This document shows positions 37,401 to 46,519 of a DNA stretch of 64,000 bases, piece after piece. Below the pieces are notes generated by a model. It worked only from the letters and a program-made list of their open reading frames with translations, ran no database searches and was not told the DNA's origin. The DNA is from DATARH01 sp963847345 (GTDB lineage Bacteria; Pseudomonadota; Alphaproteobacteria; ATCC43930; CGMCC-115725). Positions within the stretch are counted from its first letter, which is position 1. Each line of letters begins with the position of its first letter. The stretch is from assembly GCA_963847345.1 (NCBI GenBank), contig CAWJZU010000015.1:371229-435228 (forward strand), in the 5' to 3' direction. The translations under genes were made by a program, and so were the position numbers.

Positions 37401-39036
37401 CGCGACTGCGGTCATGATGGCGAATGCCGATGCGTCGGGCGGCATTCCGTGGCATCTTTTCGACGAGAACACGGGCACCCTGATTCTCGGTGAGAACTAC
37501 CCAAAGTTCTGGCAGGACCCGCACAATGTCGCGGGGCCATACTCATACTGGTCGCCGCAGCCCGTCAACGGCTGGCCGACCTACGGGGAAGAATGGCGAT
37601 CCGTGGACGCCCGACAGGGCCCACATACCGGACCTGAATTACGTCCCCTATTTGATTACCGGCAGCCATTATCAACTCCGGCTGCTGCAGGCCGCCGCAA
37701 ATTTCGTCGATCTCAATACGTCACCTTTATTCCAAATACAATGGCAACCCCGGTCCGTCACCCAGCATCCCTGGCAGCGATATCTATCTTGGGGTGGGCA
37801 GCTATAATAATGAGGCGCGAGGGATAGGCTGGTCACTGCGTCAGATTGCCGAGGCGGCTTACCTGACACCGGATGGCGATCCGTTGAAGGCGCATTTCAC
37901 TAAGCTGTTAAATGACACAATGAGACGGCTTGGTCCAATACTATGTGACGGGCGGATATAACAACAAATTTGGCGATATTCAAGGATTTTTGATGGGGTA
38001 CGGCGAGCAGCAGACCCATATAATTGGGCCCTGGATGCAGGATTATATTGTGACGGCCTTTGCGGAAATCGCGGGAATGAATATCCCAACAGCATCGAAT
38101 AACGCTATCCAGATGCTCCGTTATATGGACAACTTCATTTCAGGGGTATACACCCACGGAAGCGATGGATTCAATCCATATAACGGTGCGGCTTACTACC
38201 TTAAGAACATCGATCCGATTACGAACACGCCTATCACCACCTGGGCGCAGCTTGCGCAGGTCAACAGCACAGACTATCCACTGGATGCAACCAGCCTTCC
38301 CCACTCCAGCTATCCCTCGGACGTGCAGGGGTACGCGGTAAACGCGCGAACTGCATTGGCGGACCTGATCACCTACACGCAATCAACGAACGCGATAGAA
38401 GCCTATGGGTTTATCACCGGTCAAATCGCCCTGGCCTGGGGGCATAACCCCGCCGGCATGGCGGCGGCTTACCAGGGGTTTCCATCGTGGGACGTGATGC
38501 CCCGGCTGCCCGACGGAGAATATCTTCAGGCCAGCCAAATGCAAATCGATGTTTCGAACAATCATTCGGTGACGCTTAGCGCCACGAACCGCGACTCGCT
38601 GCTGTCGGTGGTCGGCACCGGCACGGCGACGCTGACCGGAGGCACCGGCGGCACCGATCTGCTGTTCGGCGGTGCCGGGCCGACAACGCTTATCGCCGGC
38701 ACGGGGAATGATTATCTGTTTGCCGGAAACGGCGCGACGACCTTTATCGACAACAACGGCAATGACTATATGAAAGGGGGGACGGGGACGGACACATTCA
38801 CGTTTGCCGACGTACACCCCGGACATGACACGATTGTCAATTTCAAGCCGGGAACTGATTTACTGAGAATTGCATCGAACCTGGACGGCATCCATATTGC
38901 CAGTGCCGCGCAATTAGTCTCCGCTGCCAGCGTGGTCGGAGGCTCTACCGTGCTTCATTTCGGCCCCAACCACGACGTGACGGTTCAAGGTATTAATGCG
39001 CCCTCGATGTTGACAGGTTCGATCGTGGTGTTTTAG
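34426..39036 (+). pseudogene. Secreted Ig-like repeat / RTX-type protein, frameshifted
   Basis: ATG 34426 follows AGGAG. Seven Ig-like repeats of ~94 residues (DTGSSSTDKITSNP...KGVGQANTLVTIKEGG...GAWNFTP...LADGAHVFSVSQTDLAGNTGTATLSFTLD) fill 34438-36410. A ~700-residue unique region (e.g. WVAQWVLSQSSTATAVMMANAD, LVQYYVTGGYNNKFGDIQGF) follows, then an RTX-like calcium-binding end (GGTGGTDLLFGGAGPTTLIAGTGNDYLF; GNDYMKGGTGTDTFTFAD), typical of type I secretion substrates. The frame changes near 35015, 35600, 37600, 37730 and 37925, so no full product is made. The unique part resembles an all-helical enzyme domain, but this is a guess. No type I secretion genes lie nearby. Confidence 0.8.
34438..36410 (+). 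repeat. Seven tandem ~282-bp repeats encoding Ig-like domains
   Basis: Units begin at about 34438, 34720, 35014, 35305, 35575, 35866 and 36148. Units 2 to 5 are nearly identical at DNA level over more than 200 bases (from the GACAAGATTACCTCC region through GGCAATACCGG). Units 1, 6 and 7 are diverged. This suggests recent amplification or gene conversion of the inner units. Confidence 0.85.
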
Positions 39037-39101
39037 GAGAAAAACAATGAATATTGGGTTTTCGGGAGTGTGATTGCTGTGAGCGTTTTGGAGGTCGTGG
39101 C

Positions 39102-39263
39102 ATGAGCAAACTTGAAGAAAGCGTTACACGAGAGATTTTGGCCTGCCGTGGCATCGGCGTTATCTGGGAAGCCCATGTTGCCGCTGACACCGCATACCGG
39201 GTCGGTAACGTTAGAGCCGCATATATATTTCTCGACATTGCAGATGCGGCAGAAACGATATAG
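39102..39263 (+). CDS. Small hypothetical protein
   Basis: 53 residues from ATG 39102 (MSKLEESVTREILACRGIG...), with GAGG a few bases upstream. It has an amphipathic start and a mixed hydrophobic end, but no known motif. It lies 65 bases after the RTX-like gene. Weakly supported; it might be non-coding. Confidence 0.3.
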   Translation: MSKLEESVTREILACRGIGVIWEAHVAADTAYRVGNVRAAYIFLDIADAAETI

Positions 39264-39319
39264 CGCGGTGGGGGCCTCGTATCTCCCGTCGTTCCTGGAG
39301 CCGCATAATACCAGCGGCA

Positions 39320-39790
39320 TCAGATGTTGACCTGTGCCCAGTCGCGTTCGGTGACGGAGCGGATGCGCTCGGGGTCCGCGATGAAGGCGTTCCAGGCATC
39401 GCAGCAGACGTCAAGGATCGCCTCGTAGGTGTCGTAGATCCGGTTACTTAGCTGATTTCCGCGAAGAAGCTTCCATATGTTTTCGACCGGATTGAGTTTC
39501 GGGCAGTAGGGCGGCAGGTTGAACAGGCTCATGTTTTCCGGTACGCCGCTCTGGTGCCAGCCGGCGCCGTCGAGGACGAGGACGGCATGCGCCCCGGCAG
39601 CGACTTGGGTGCTGATCTCGGTGAGAGCGCTGCGCCGGCGAGCCGGGCTGGGCACACGGCACCACACAGATAGGCCGAGCGATGGCGCTGGTCGCGGGGA
39701 GCACGCGGGCGGCTGCCCTCGTCGGCCCAGACATAGGTCAGGGTGCCTTGCTGGCCGACCCGAGCGTCGTCCTGCCATCAGATTTCCAGC
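39320..39790 (-). pseudogene. IS630-type transposase C-terminal relic
   Basis: The minus strand reads AVLVLDGAGWHQSGVPENMSLFNLPPYCPKLNPVENIWKLLRGN... ending ERDWAQVNI, the DDE catalytic end of an IS630-family transposase. Upstream pieces (e.g. TYVWADEGSRPRAP) are in other frames, so it is broken and lacks its N-terminal half. It is a different lineage from the intact IS630 at 45 kb. Confidence 0.8.
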
Positions 39791-40593
39791 GGCTTGCCGC
39801 AGGCGTGATCCGGAACCGCGCCGCGCACCAGGTCGGCCAAGTTTTAGTCAAGCTATACCTCACGCGTATCGTTTACGGCCTCGGCCGCCTGATCCCGAGG
39901 CCGCGCGCACCTAGTCGCACCGCCGCCGCCAGCAGCGGGCCTGCCAAAGCCATACGAAATGACGAGGCCGCCAGGGACTCCAGCTCTAGTACTAGCCTCC
40001 GTTGAGAGAAGCGTCTACGCACCCCGTCATGTCGCGGGCGCGCATCTCGTTGAGCCACGGCAGCGCCTGCCTTCCAATGACGGTGCTCGTGCAGGCTGGG
40101 CGCTCGAAAGTAGGCCACGGGATCGTGAAGCCGATGATTATACCCATTGCCACAGCGCTACCGAACAGTCGCAGCACTACCATGAGCTCCGGCACCTTGC
40201 TGTGATGCAGCGGAGGAGATGAGCCGACGGCAATCATTCCGCTTCTACTCGTACACAAAAGCCAGCGCATCGGCCTCGCGATGCTGCGGCATAGCAACAA
40301 GGATAATCAGGTTGGACGCCTCTGTCCCGACTTTCGTATGGGCCTCCTCTCCAAATGGCCCCCTTTATTTCTGTGCCGCACGAGGTGCTTGTAGCTCACG
40401 ATAATGCCCCAGTTCGACCGCTCATCGACGAAGCGCCATCTCAACCTTCCGCATATACGCCCTCCCCGCGACTATGCCTGTTTTCTTCTCTTTGACAGCG
40501 GGGTTCCTATCTAGTAGCTGCAGCCTGCAGCTGCGCAGGGTGCCTGTTCAAATCAAACAGTCCGGTGATCATCAGCTGATGAACAGCCGAAGA
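39791..40593. other. Spacer with no supported gene
   Basis: About 800 bases between the IS630 relic and the SGNH hydrolase gene. Open frames here (for example 39992-40300 on the minus strand) have no recognisable family, start site or conserved context. The base composition is less GC-rich than flanking genes, which fits decayed mobile DNA. Confidence 0.4.
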
Positions 40594-41664
40594 CTAAATC
40601 ATCGCGCTTGCAACCCGCTTCGCCATGCTGACGCTTCCAGCATCCGTGAAATGCACGGAGTCCTTGTAATGTTGGGCGTCCGCTGGGATCGCATCCTCGT
40701 CGCCGACGAGTAGCGTATCGTAATCCTTGGCAACCTCACGGATCACCTGATTGTAGTGAGCAAACCCAGTGAGCACGTCGTCGGGCGTCATGTAAGGCAT
40801 GTAATAAAGGCTGGTTACCGCGGCTTCGGTGCGTTCTTTGGGCGACTGCTCCTGACGTATCCGCGGCGAGAAGGTCACGGCGATAACGAGCTTAGCGATC
40901 TGCTTACTGGTTGCGACCAGTTTTGCGTAATCGTGCCGAAACTCGATGTCGAGCTTTGCCATGTCGAGTTCGATTTTTTTCGACTTGGTTGAGGCGAGCT
41001 GTTGCTGCCTTCGGATTTCTAGGTTTTTCACTACTAGATAGGCGAGTAGGGAATGGCGCGATAGCCAACCTAAGCTGGTTTCCTGCCTGCCATGCGCGAT
41101 GCCCTGCTCATGAGCCAATTCGTAGCTATGCCCACTTAGGTCGTTAGCCGCCTCGTAGATTACGATGATGTCTGGTTTGAACCATGTCACCCGGTCTTGT
41201 AGAGTTAATAAATCGGACCGGGCCGTGTATCCGGGAACAGCGGCGTTGATGTAATCCATAGCCACGTCTGGCCAATGTTCATGCAGCTCCTTCCATACTA
41301 AGTGCGGCCATGTCATCTCATTGCTGCTAACTTCGGCACAATAGGTCGTCGAGCTACCGAGAAAGGCAATACGCACACTATCTTTTTGCTTGTCGATCGA
41401 GACCTCCGGACTACGGAAACCGTATGAATTGATGACAATCGGGCCAAAATGGCCGCCCGGGATCGGTATCCGTAATCCAGTTGCCTCATCAATCGTGTAG
41501 GTCTGTTCGATGCCCCAGAAATTACCATGAAGCAGTCTGCTTCTGATGCGCGCCGTCGCTTCTGCAGCCAATGCCAAGATAATAACGCTGAACAGTACGA
41601 TCAGCGTCAGTACCATGGCCCGCTGCCACCCCGACAATCGATCAAAACGGTTGGCCTGCGGCAT
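40594..41664 (-). CDS. Membrane-anchored SGNH/GDSL-type hydrolase-like protein
   Basis: 356 residues. One N-terminal membrane segment (about 15-36, MVLTLIVLFSVIILALAAEA) anchors a periplasmic domain with FLGSSTTYCAEV (block I Ser), AANDLSGHSYE (block III Asn-like) and DSVHFTDAG (block V Asp-x-x-His). It is the last gene of the sxtJ-DUF5989-methyltransferase-carbamoyltransferase operon, 26 bases after the carbamoyltransferase stop. SGNH proteins in such loci are thought to act on acyl or ester groups; the substrate is unknown. Codon use is less GC-biased than upstream genes. Confidence 0.88.
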   Translation of the reverse strand: MPQANRFDRLSGWQRAMVLTLIVLFSVIILALAAEATARIRSRLLHGNFWGIEQTYTIDEATGLRIPIPGGHFGPIVINSYGFRSPEVSIDKQKDSVRIAFLGSSTTYCAEVSSNEMTWPHLVWKELHEHWPDVAMDYINAAVPGYTARSDLLTLQDRVTWFKPDIIVIYEAANDLSGHSYELAHEQGIAHGRQETSLGWLSRHSLLAYLVVKNLEIRRQQQLASTKSKKIELDMAKLDIEFRHDYAKLVATSKQIAKLVIAVTFSPRIRQEQSPKERTEAAVTSLYYMPYMTPDDVLTGFAHYNQVIREVAKDYDTLLVGDEDAIPADAQHYKDSVHFTDAGSVSMAKRVASAMI

Positions 41665-41690
41665 GAAATCCTCATCAATAACCAGTGAGG

Positions 41691-43526
41691 TCAGTCGATC
41701 TCGAATCTGTTTTTGTAATCGAGCTTCAGAGCCGGCTCCTGATCTTCCTTTCGGAGAAAGCAGTTACCGACCACCAGCACGTCGATCTCGCTACCCATGA
41801 AGCAGCGGAACGCGTCCTCGGGCGTGCAGACAATCGGCTCGCCGCGCACGTTGAAGCTGGTGTTGACCAGAACCGGGCAGCCGGTCAGTTCCTTGAAGCG
41901 GCTGAGAAGCGCGTAGTAGCGCGGATTGGTTTCACGATGCACCGTCTGGATGCGGGCGGAAAAGTCGACATGGGTAACCGCCGGAATTTCCGAGCGCGGC
42001 ACGTTTAGTTTCTCGATCCCAAAGAGCTGACGCTCGGCCTCAGTCATGGCCCGGCGGCGACGCTCGACCACGTCGGCCACCATCAGCATGTACGGGCTGT
42101 CGGCATCCATCTCGAACCACTCCGCCACGTCCTCGTGCAGCACCGAGGGCGCAAACGGACGGAAGCTCTCGCGATATTTTACCTTCAGATTGAGGTTGCG
42201 CTGCATCTCCGGGCTGCGCGCATCGGCAAGGATCGAGCGGGCGCCGAGGGCACGCGGGCCGAACTCCATCCGCCCCTGAAACCACCCGACCGCCTTCTGA
42301 TCGACCAGAGCGTTCGCCGTAAATTCGATGACGTCGTCGTCGTCGATATCGGTGAAACAGGCTCCGGCCGCGGTTAGTCGCTGGCGAATTTCCTCCTCTC
42401 CAAAGGACGGGCCGAGAAAGGCTCCCGACATCCCGTCGATTTCGTTCGACGGGTGCCGCTTCTGTCCGAGTTCGAGATGATAAGCGGCCAAAGCTGCCCC
42501 CAGCGACCCACCGGCATCGCCCGCCGCCGGCTGCACCCAGATTTCGTTGAAGCGCCCGTCGCGTAGCACCTTGCCGTTTGCCACGCAATTGAGCGCCACA
42601 CCGCCCGCCAGGCACAGGTTGCGCGCGCCGCTTTCCGCCGCCAGTGAACGGGTAAGACGCAGCACGATCTCTTCGGTAACGCTTTGTATCGAAGCGGCCA
42701 GATCCATGTGGACCTGGGTCATCCACACCTCCGGCTTGCGCTCCGGCACGCCGAACAATTCGGCGAAGCGGCTGCTCGTCATCTTCAAGCCGGCACAATA
42801 ATCGAAATATTCCTGATTGAGGCGGAAGGTGCCGTCCTCTTTCAAATCGATCAGGTGTTCGAGAATCGTATTGACAAAACGTGGCTCCCCATAGGGAGCC
42901 AGACCCATGACCTTGTATTCCCCGGAATTCACCTTGAAGCCGGTAAAATAGGTAAAAGCCGAATAGAGAAGACCGAGAGAATGCGGAAAGTGAATTTCTT
43001 TCTGGATCGCGATCTGATTACCGTCGCCAATCGCCGCCGAGGTCGTCGTCCATTCTCCGACCCCGTCCATCGTCAAAATGACGGCATGCTTGAACGGCGA
43101 CGGAAAAAAGGCCGATGCCGCATGGCTCAGATGATGTTCTGAGAACAGCAGGCGATTCTCCCAATCGTAATCGGGGGCGGCGGCCCGCAATTTCTCGGTC
43201 AGCCGCCTCTTTTGAAAAAGTTTGTCTTTGAGCCAAACCGGAATTGCCTTGCGGAACGAATCAAAGCCGCGCGGCGCAAAGGCAAGATAGGTTTCGAGCA
43301 GCCGCTCGAATTTCAGAAACGGTTTGTCGTAAAACGCGACCCGATCGACATCGGCGAGCCGGATGCCGGCCTCCGCCAGGCAATAGGCGATTGCGTTTGC
43401 CGGATATCGACTGTCGAATTTCTTGCGGGTGAACCGCTCCTCCTGAGCGGCGGCGACAATCCGGCCGTCCTCGATCAAAGCGGCGGCGCTGTCATGATAA
43501 AACGCCGAAATGCCCAAGACACGCAT
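41691..43526 (-). CDS. NodU/CmcH-family carbamoyltransferase
   Basis: 611 residues from ATG 43526, with GGGAG upstream (a second ATG at 43529). The start MRVLGISAFYHDSAAALIEDG, the metal-site HHLSHAASAFF, TMDGVGEW, the YrdC-like core SGEYKVMGLAPYGEP and the C-terminal MEFGPRALGARSILADAR and VLVNTSFNVRGEPIV are all intact. Such enzymes move a carbamoyl group from carbamoyl phosphate, through carbamoyl-AMP, to a hydroxyl of a sugar or antibiotic. Family length is ~570-620. It lies 16 bases after the methyltransferase gene. Confidence 0.95.
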   Translation of the reverse strand: MRVLGISAFYHDSAAALIEDGRIVAAAQEERFTRKKFDSRYPANAIAYCLAEAGIRLADVDRVAFYDKPFLKFERLLETYLAFAPRGFDSFRKAIPVWLKDKLFQKRRLTEKLRAAAPDYDWENRLLFSEHHLSHAASAFFPSPFKHAVILTMDGVGEWTTTSAAIGDGNQIAIQKEIHFPHSLGLLYSAFTYFTGFKVNSGEYKVMGLAPYGEPRFVNTILEHLIDLKEDGTFRLNQEYFDYCAGLKMTSSRFAELFGVPERKPEVWMTQVHMDLAASIQSVTEEIVLRLTRSLAAESGARNLCLAGGVALNCVANGKVLRDGRFNEIWVQPAAGDAGGSLGAALAAYHLELGQKRHPSNEIDGMSGAFLGPSFGEEEIRQRLTAAGACFTDIDDDDVIEFTANALVDQKAVGWFQGRMEFGPRALGARSILADARSPEMQRNLNLKVKYRESFRPFAPSVLHEDVAEWFEMDADSPYMLMVADVVERRRRAMTEAERQLFGIEKLNVPRSEIPAVTHVDFSARIQTVHRETNPRYYALLSRFKELTGCPVLVNTSFNVRGEPIVCTPEDAFRCFMGSEIDVLVVGNCFLRKEDQEPALKLDYKNRFEID

Positions 43527-43542
43527 CATCTTCTCCCGACCG

Positions 43543-44589
43543 TCACGGGCGCTTGCGGCCAATCATTATGAACAGCCCTCCGTCGCGACCGCCGGTCAAC
43601 AGCATCTCCAGCTGTACGGCGAGGCGGATCGAACCGGTGCCACGCGGGTGCGGTTCGAATAAACGGGTGGAGCTCGTGAAGGGGCTCCCGTCCGCCGCCG
43701 GTATCGACGATATGAAATCGACGCGATGGTCCTCGAACCAGCCCAGCACCTCGTCGATCGAGTGCCGTGTCTCGTGCGGATGGACGTATTGATAGCGGAA
43801 CCAGGCCTGCCAGCGTCCTTCGTTCATCCGACCGGAACCCAGCCGGCGGTCGAGGAAATACAGGGCCGGGCCGAACCGCTCGAACGCCTGGCGGCGCCAT
43901 AGCGTGGGGAGGCGGCCGTAACTGTTGTAAAGCCCGACAATGATGTGTCCGCCCGGCTTGAGCTTGCGCAGCAGCGCCGTGAAACCGCCGCGAGCGTCTC
44001 CGGTATGATGCAGGACGCCGTTCGAGATCACGACATCGAAACTTTCGTCGCGGAACGGCGGCTTGAACAGGTTCATTTGCAGGAAGGCCGCGTTCGCGAT
44101 GCGGAACCGCTGCCGGAAACCATCGGCCAGCCGCAGAGAATTGAGACACATATCGCCGCCGAACACCCGGCGCCGCCATGACAGCCCGAGAAAATTCGCC
44201 AGCTGACCGGTTCCGCACCCCCCTTCCAATACGACGGCGTCCGGCGGCAGCTGCTCGTCGAGCGCGGCGGCGAAGACGCCTTGCCGCGCCTTCACGGCAA
44301 GCATTTCGCGCGAGTTGAGATCGTCGTAATTGGGGAACGGCGTCTCCTCGTAAAACGCCTTCACGATGTCGGTGACATCCCGGTCGGCGAGCGCCGGATC
44401 GATCGGCGTAAACAATTGGGGAATGCCGTCTTCGACCGGGTAACGTCGGCTCCCGTCGGCGCTAATCCACCAGTTTTCGGCGATCCGCAAGGCCTGTCCG
44501 GTGACGGGGCAGGAGAGGATTTCCGAGCAGTCTTGGAACGGGGCAGGGCCCGGTGACTGCCTCGCGGTTCGTGCTAGCGAAACGCTCAC
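43543..44589 (-). CDS. SAM-dependent methyltransferase with N-terminal Trm112-like segment
   Basis: 348 residues from GTG 44589, which lies 7 bases after the DUF5989 stop; the longer open frame overlaps DUF5989 and is rejected. The start has ILSCPVTGQALRI...YPVEDGIPQLFTP, like the small domain ahead of many class I methyltransferases. The SAM site VVLEGGCGTGQLANFL and the later DVVISNGVLHHTGDARGGF are typical. It is not a fixed partner of the sxtJ-carbamoyltransferase set, so it may define the local product. No strong Shine-Dalgarno; coupling is likely. Confidence 0.88.
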   Translation of the reverse strand: MSVSLARTARQSPGPAPFQDCSEILSCPVTGQALRIAENWWISADGSRRYPVEDGIPQLFTPIDPALADRDVTDIVKAFYEETPFPNYDDLNSREMLAVKARQGVFAAALDEQLPPDAVVLEGGCGTGQLANFLGLSWRRRVFGGDMCLNSLRLADGFRQRFRIANAAFLQMNLFKPPFRDESFDVVISNGVLHHTGDARGGFTALLRKLKPGGHIIVGLYNSYGRLPTLWRRQAFERFGPALYFLDRRLGSGRMNEGRWQAWFRYQYVHPHETRHSIDEVLGWFEDHRVDFISSIPAADGSPFTSSTRLFEPHPRGTGSIRLAVQLEMLLTGGRDGGLFIMIGRKRP

Positions 44590-44596
44590 GATCGGC

Positions 44597-44752
44597 TCAG
44601 AACAGTGTGTAGATAAACGGAGCGATTGCAGAGCCTTCGGCGAGTACCAGCAGCCCCCCAAGAGCGCACACCATCACGAGTACTGGCCATAACCAATACT
44701 TCTTTCGAGCTCGAAGAAAATCCCATAATTCGCTTGCGAAATCTATCATCAT
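44597..44752 (-). CDS. DUF5989 small membrane protein
   Basis: 51 residues, too short for many gene callers. MMIDFASELWDFLRARKKYW then a single membrane helix (LWPVLVMVCALGGLLVLAEG) and SAIAPFIYTLF. The LWxFLxxRKKxW start and the SAIAPFIYTLF end are the DUF5989 signature. These proteins nearly always sit beside sxtJ and carbamoyltransferase genes, as here. Role unknown. The ATG is 6 bases after the sxtJ stop. Confidence 0.9.
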   Translation of the reverse strand: MMIDFASELWDFLRARKKYWLWPVLVMVCALGGLLVLAEGSAIAPFIYTLF

Positions 44753-45148
44753 ACTGCTCAATATTGCTTGGTCATGGAAGTACCGGGCGCGTCGCGCTCA
44801 ATCCAGTAGCTTGTCACGCTCTTATTAATGCGGAGGCGCAACGGATCATTCCCGGCCAGCCTTAAGATCACGCTGATCGGCATCAGCACACCGAAAAACA
44901 GGATCGCCAGCACAACCGGGTTCACCACGCGGGACAGCACCAGCCCGAACCGCCGCCAGACCCGATTGAGTGTGCTGAGAAGGGGTGCCGCAAACTGAGC
45001 AATGAGGAAAACTGCGAACGCCGCGAGCAACCACCAGTACGCGCTCGACCGGCCGTGCCAAAGCCCTAATATTCCAAGAAACGCGAATAGCCCGGCAAAA
45101 ATGTAGCCAAACCCGCGATCAGAGGAGCCCGCTGCGGGCCCTTCGCTA

Positions 45149-46282
45149 GTGGATTGGCGCCGATAGATGATTCCGGGAGGCTCGCGGATATGCGAGACTG
45201 GCGGAATGAGGAAGGGTGTCGAAGTCCGGCTTGGTCCGGGCGACCGGGAGCGGCTGGAAGCCGTGATCGGCTCGGGAAACAGCGCGCAGAAGCATGTTTG
45301 GCGGGCCCGGATTGTGCTGCTGAGCGCCGATGGGGTCGGCACGATGACGATCCAGCGGCAGACCGGCAAGGGCAAGCCGACGATCTGGCGTTGGCAAGCG
45401 CGGTTCATGGCCGAAGGCGTTAATGGGTTGCTCCACGACGCGACGCGCCCTGGCGGCAAGCCCTCGCTGACGCCGGCGGTGGTCGAACACGTGGTCGAGA
45501 TGACGCTTGCCGACCCGCCAGGCGAGACAACGCATTGGACCTGCCGTGCGATGGCCAAGGCCGCCGGGGTCAGCCATCGCAGCGTACAGCGCATCTGGGC
45601 GGCGCATGGTCTCAAGCCGCATCGGGTGCGCCCCTTCAAGCTGTCGAACGACCCGAAGTTTGCCGCCAAAGTCCGGGATGTCGTCGGCCTTTATGTCGAT
45701 CCGCCCGAGCACGCGCTGGTGCTGTCGGTCGATGAAAAATCGCAAATTCAGGCACTCGACCGCACCCAGCCGGGGCTGCCGATGAAGAAGGGCCGCTGTG
45801 GGACGATGACCCATGATTACAAGCGCCACGGCACGACGACTTTGTTCGCCGCGCTTGACGTGCTGGAGGGCCGGGTCATCGGCCAGTGCATGGCGCGCCA
45901 CCGGCATCAGGAATTCATCCGCTTCCTCAATAAGATCAACCACGAGACCGCGGCCGAGCGGGAACTGCACCTGATCGTCGACAACTATGCAACGCACAAA
46001 CATCCCAAGGTCCGAGCTTGGCTGGAACGGCACCCCAGGTTTCATTTTCACTTCACCCCGACCTCGGCCTCCTGGCTCAACGCCGTCGAAGGCTTCTTCG
46101 CCAAACTGACCCGCCAGCGGCTCAAGCGCGGCGTCTTCAAAGGTATCGTTGACCTCCAAGCCGCCATCAACCGATACCTCGCCGAAACCAACGAAAACCC
46201 TAAGCCCTTCACCTGGACCGCCGACCCCGACGCCATCATCGAAAAAGTCAGGCGTGGGAAACAAGCGTTAGAGCCGATCCAC
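45149..46282 (+). mobile_element. IS630-family insertion sequence
   Basis: 1134 bases flanked by duplicated TA (45147-45148 and 46283-46284), the IS630/Tc1 target. Ends are imperfect inverted repeats GTGGATTGGC / GTGGATCGGC. One transposase gene. It lies inside sxtJ, opposite in direction. Confidence 0.92.
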
Positions 46283-46285
46283 TAG
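45206..46285 (+). CDS. IS630-family transposase
   Basis: 359 residues from ATG 45206 (an upstream ATG 45167 is also open). An N-terminal HTH region (TIQRQTGKGKPTIWRWQARF), then the DDE domain: LVLSVDEKSQIQALDRT, LHLIVDNYATHKHPKV and FTPTSASWLNAVEGFFAKL. Complete and apparently functional. Its stop codon is TAG formed by the target TA plus the next chromosomal base, so the element itself does not encode a stop. Confidence 0.93.
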   Translation: MRKGVEVRLGPGDRERLEAVIGSGNSAQKHVWRARIVLLSADGVGTMTIQRQTGKGKPTIWRWQARFMAEGVNGLLHDATRPGGKPSLTPAVVEHVVEMTLADPPGETTHWTCRAMAKAAGVSHRSVQRIWAAHGLKPHRVRPFKLSNDPKFAAKVRDVVGLYVDPPEHALVLSVDEKSQIQALDRTQPGLPMKKGRCGTMTHDYKRHGTTTLFAALDVLEGRVIGQCMARHRHQEFIRFLNKINHETAAERELHLIVDNYATHKHPKVRAWLERHPRFHFHFTPTSASWLNAVEGFFAKLTRQRLKRGVFKGIVDLQAAINRYLAETNENPKPFTWTADPDAIIEKVRRGKQALEPIH

Positions 46286-46519
46286 CCATCGTTTCATGCC
46301 AAACGCCGTCGGGTTCGGCCACTGCTTATTTCCTCCCCAAAATGGCCGCATGGAATGTAACCGTAAACTAGCTCATGTAGCAAGGATAGGACCTTTACCG
46401 CGGGCCAAGCGGCCAAGCCGCGCCCGATACGCCGCCTTCGTCGCTTCTATCAGCAAGTTGGCGCAAGTCAAGAAGCTGAAAGCCTGCTTCACGGATCTCG
46501 GATGCTGAGGGAGTAAATA

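Larger units (their letters stand above)
44758..46322 (-). pseudogene. sxtJ: SxtJ-family membrane protein gene, split by IS630
   Basis: The 3' part (44758-45148) encodes DRGFGYIFAGLFAFLGILGL..., two further hydrophobic stretches and the SVILRLAGNDPLRL end of SxtJ proteins. The 5' part lies beyond the IS at 46283-46322: GTG 46322 with GGAGGAA seven bases upstream, then codons for MAEPDGVWHETM. Removing the IS and one TA copy gives a clean 142-residue frame. As it stands the gene is broken after codon 13, and downstream genes may depend on a promoter in or after the IS. Confidence 0.9.

Noticed and set aside
39873..40300. Minus-strand open frames after the IS630 relic
   Set aside because: Neither shows a recognisable domain, Shine-Dalgarno or neighbour link; left as unexplained spacer.
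45167..45205. Upstream ATG of the IS630 transposase
   Set aside because: It would place the start close to the terminal repeat and adds residues unlike the family; the ATG at 45206 is more natural, though the upstream one cannot be excluded.
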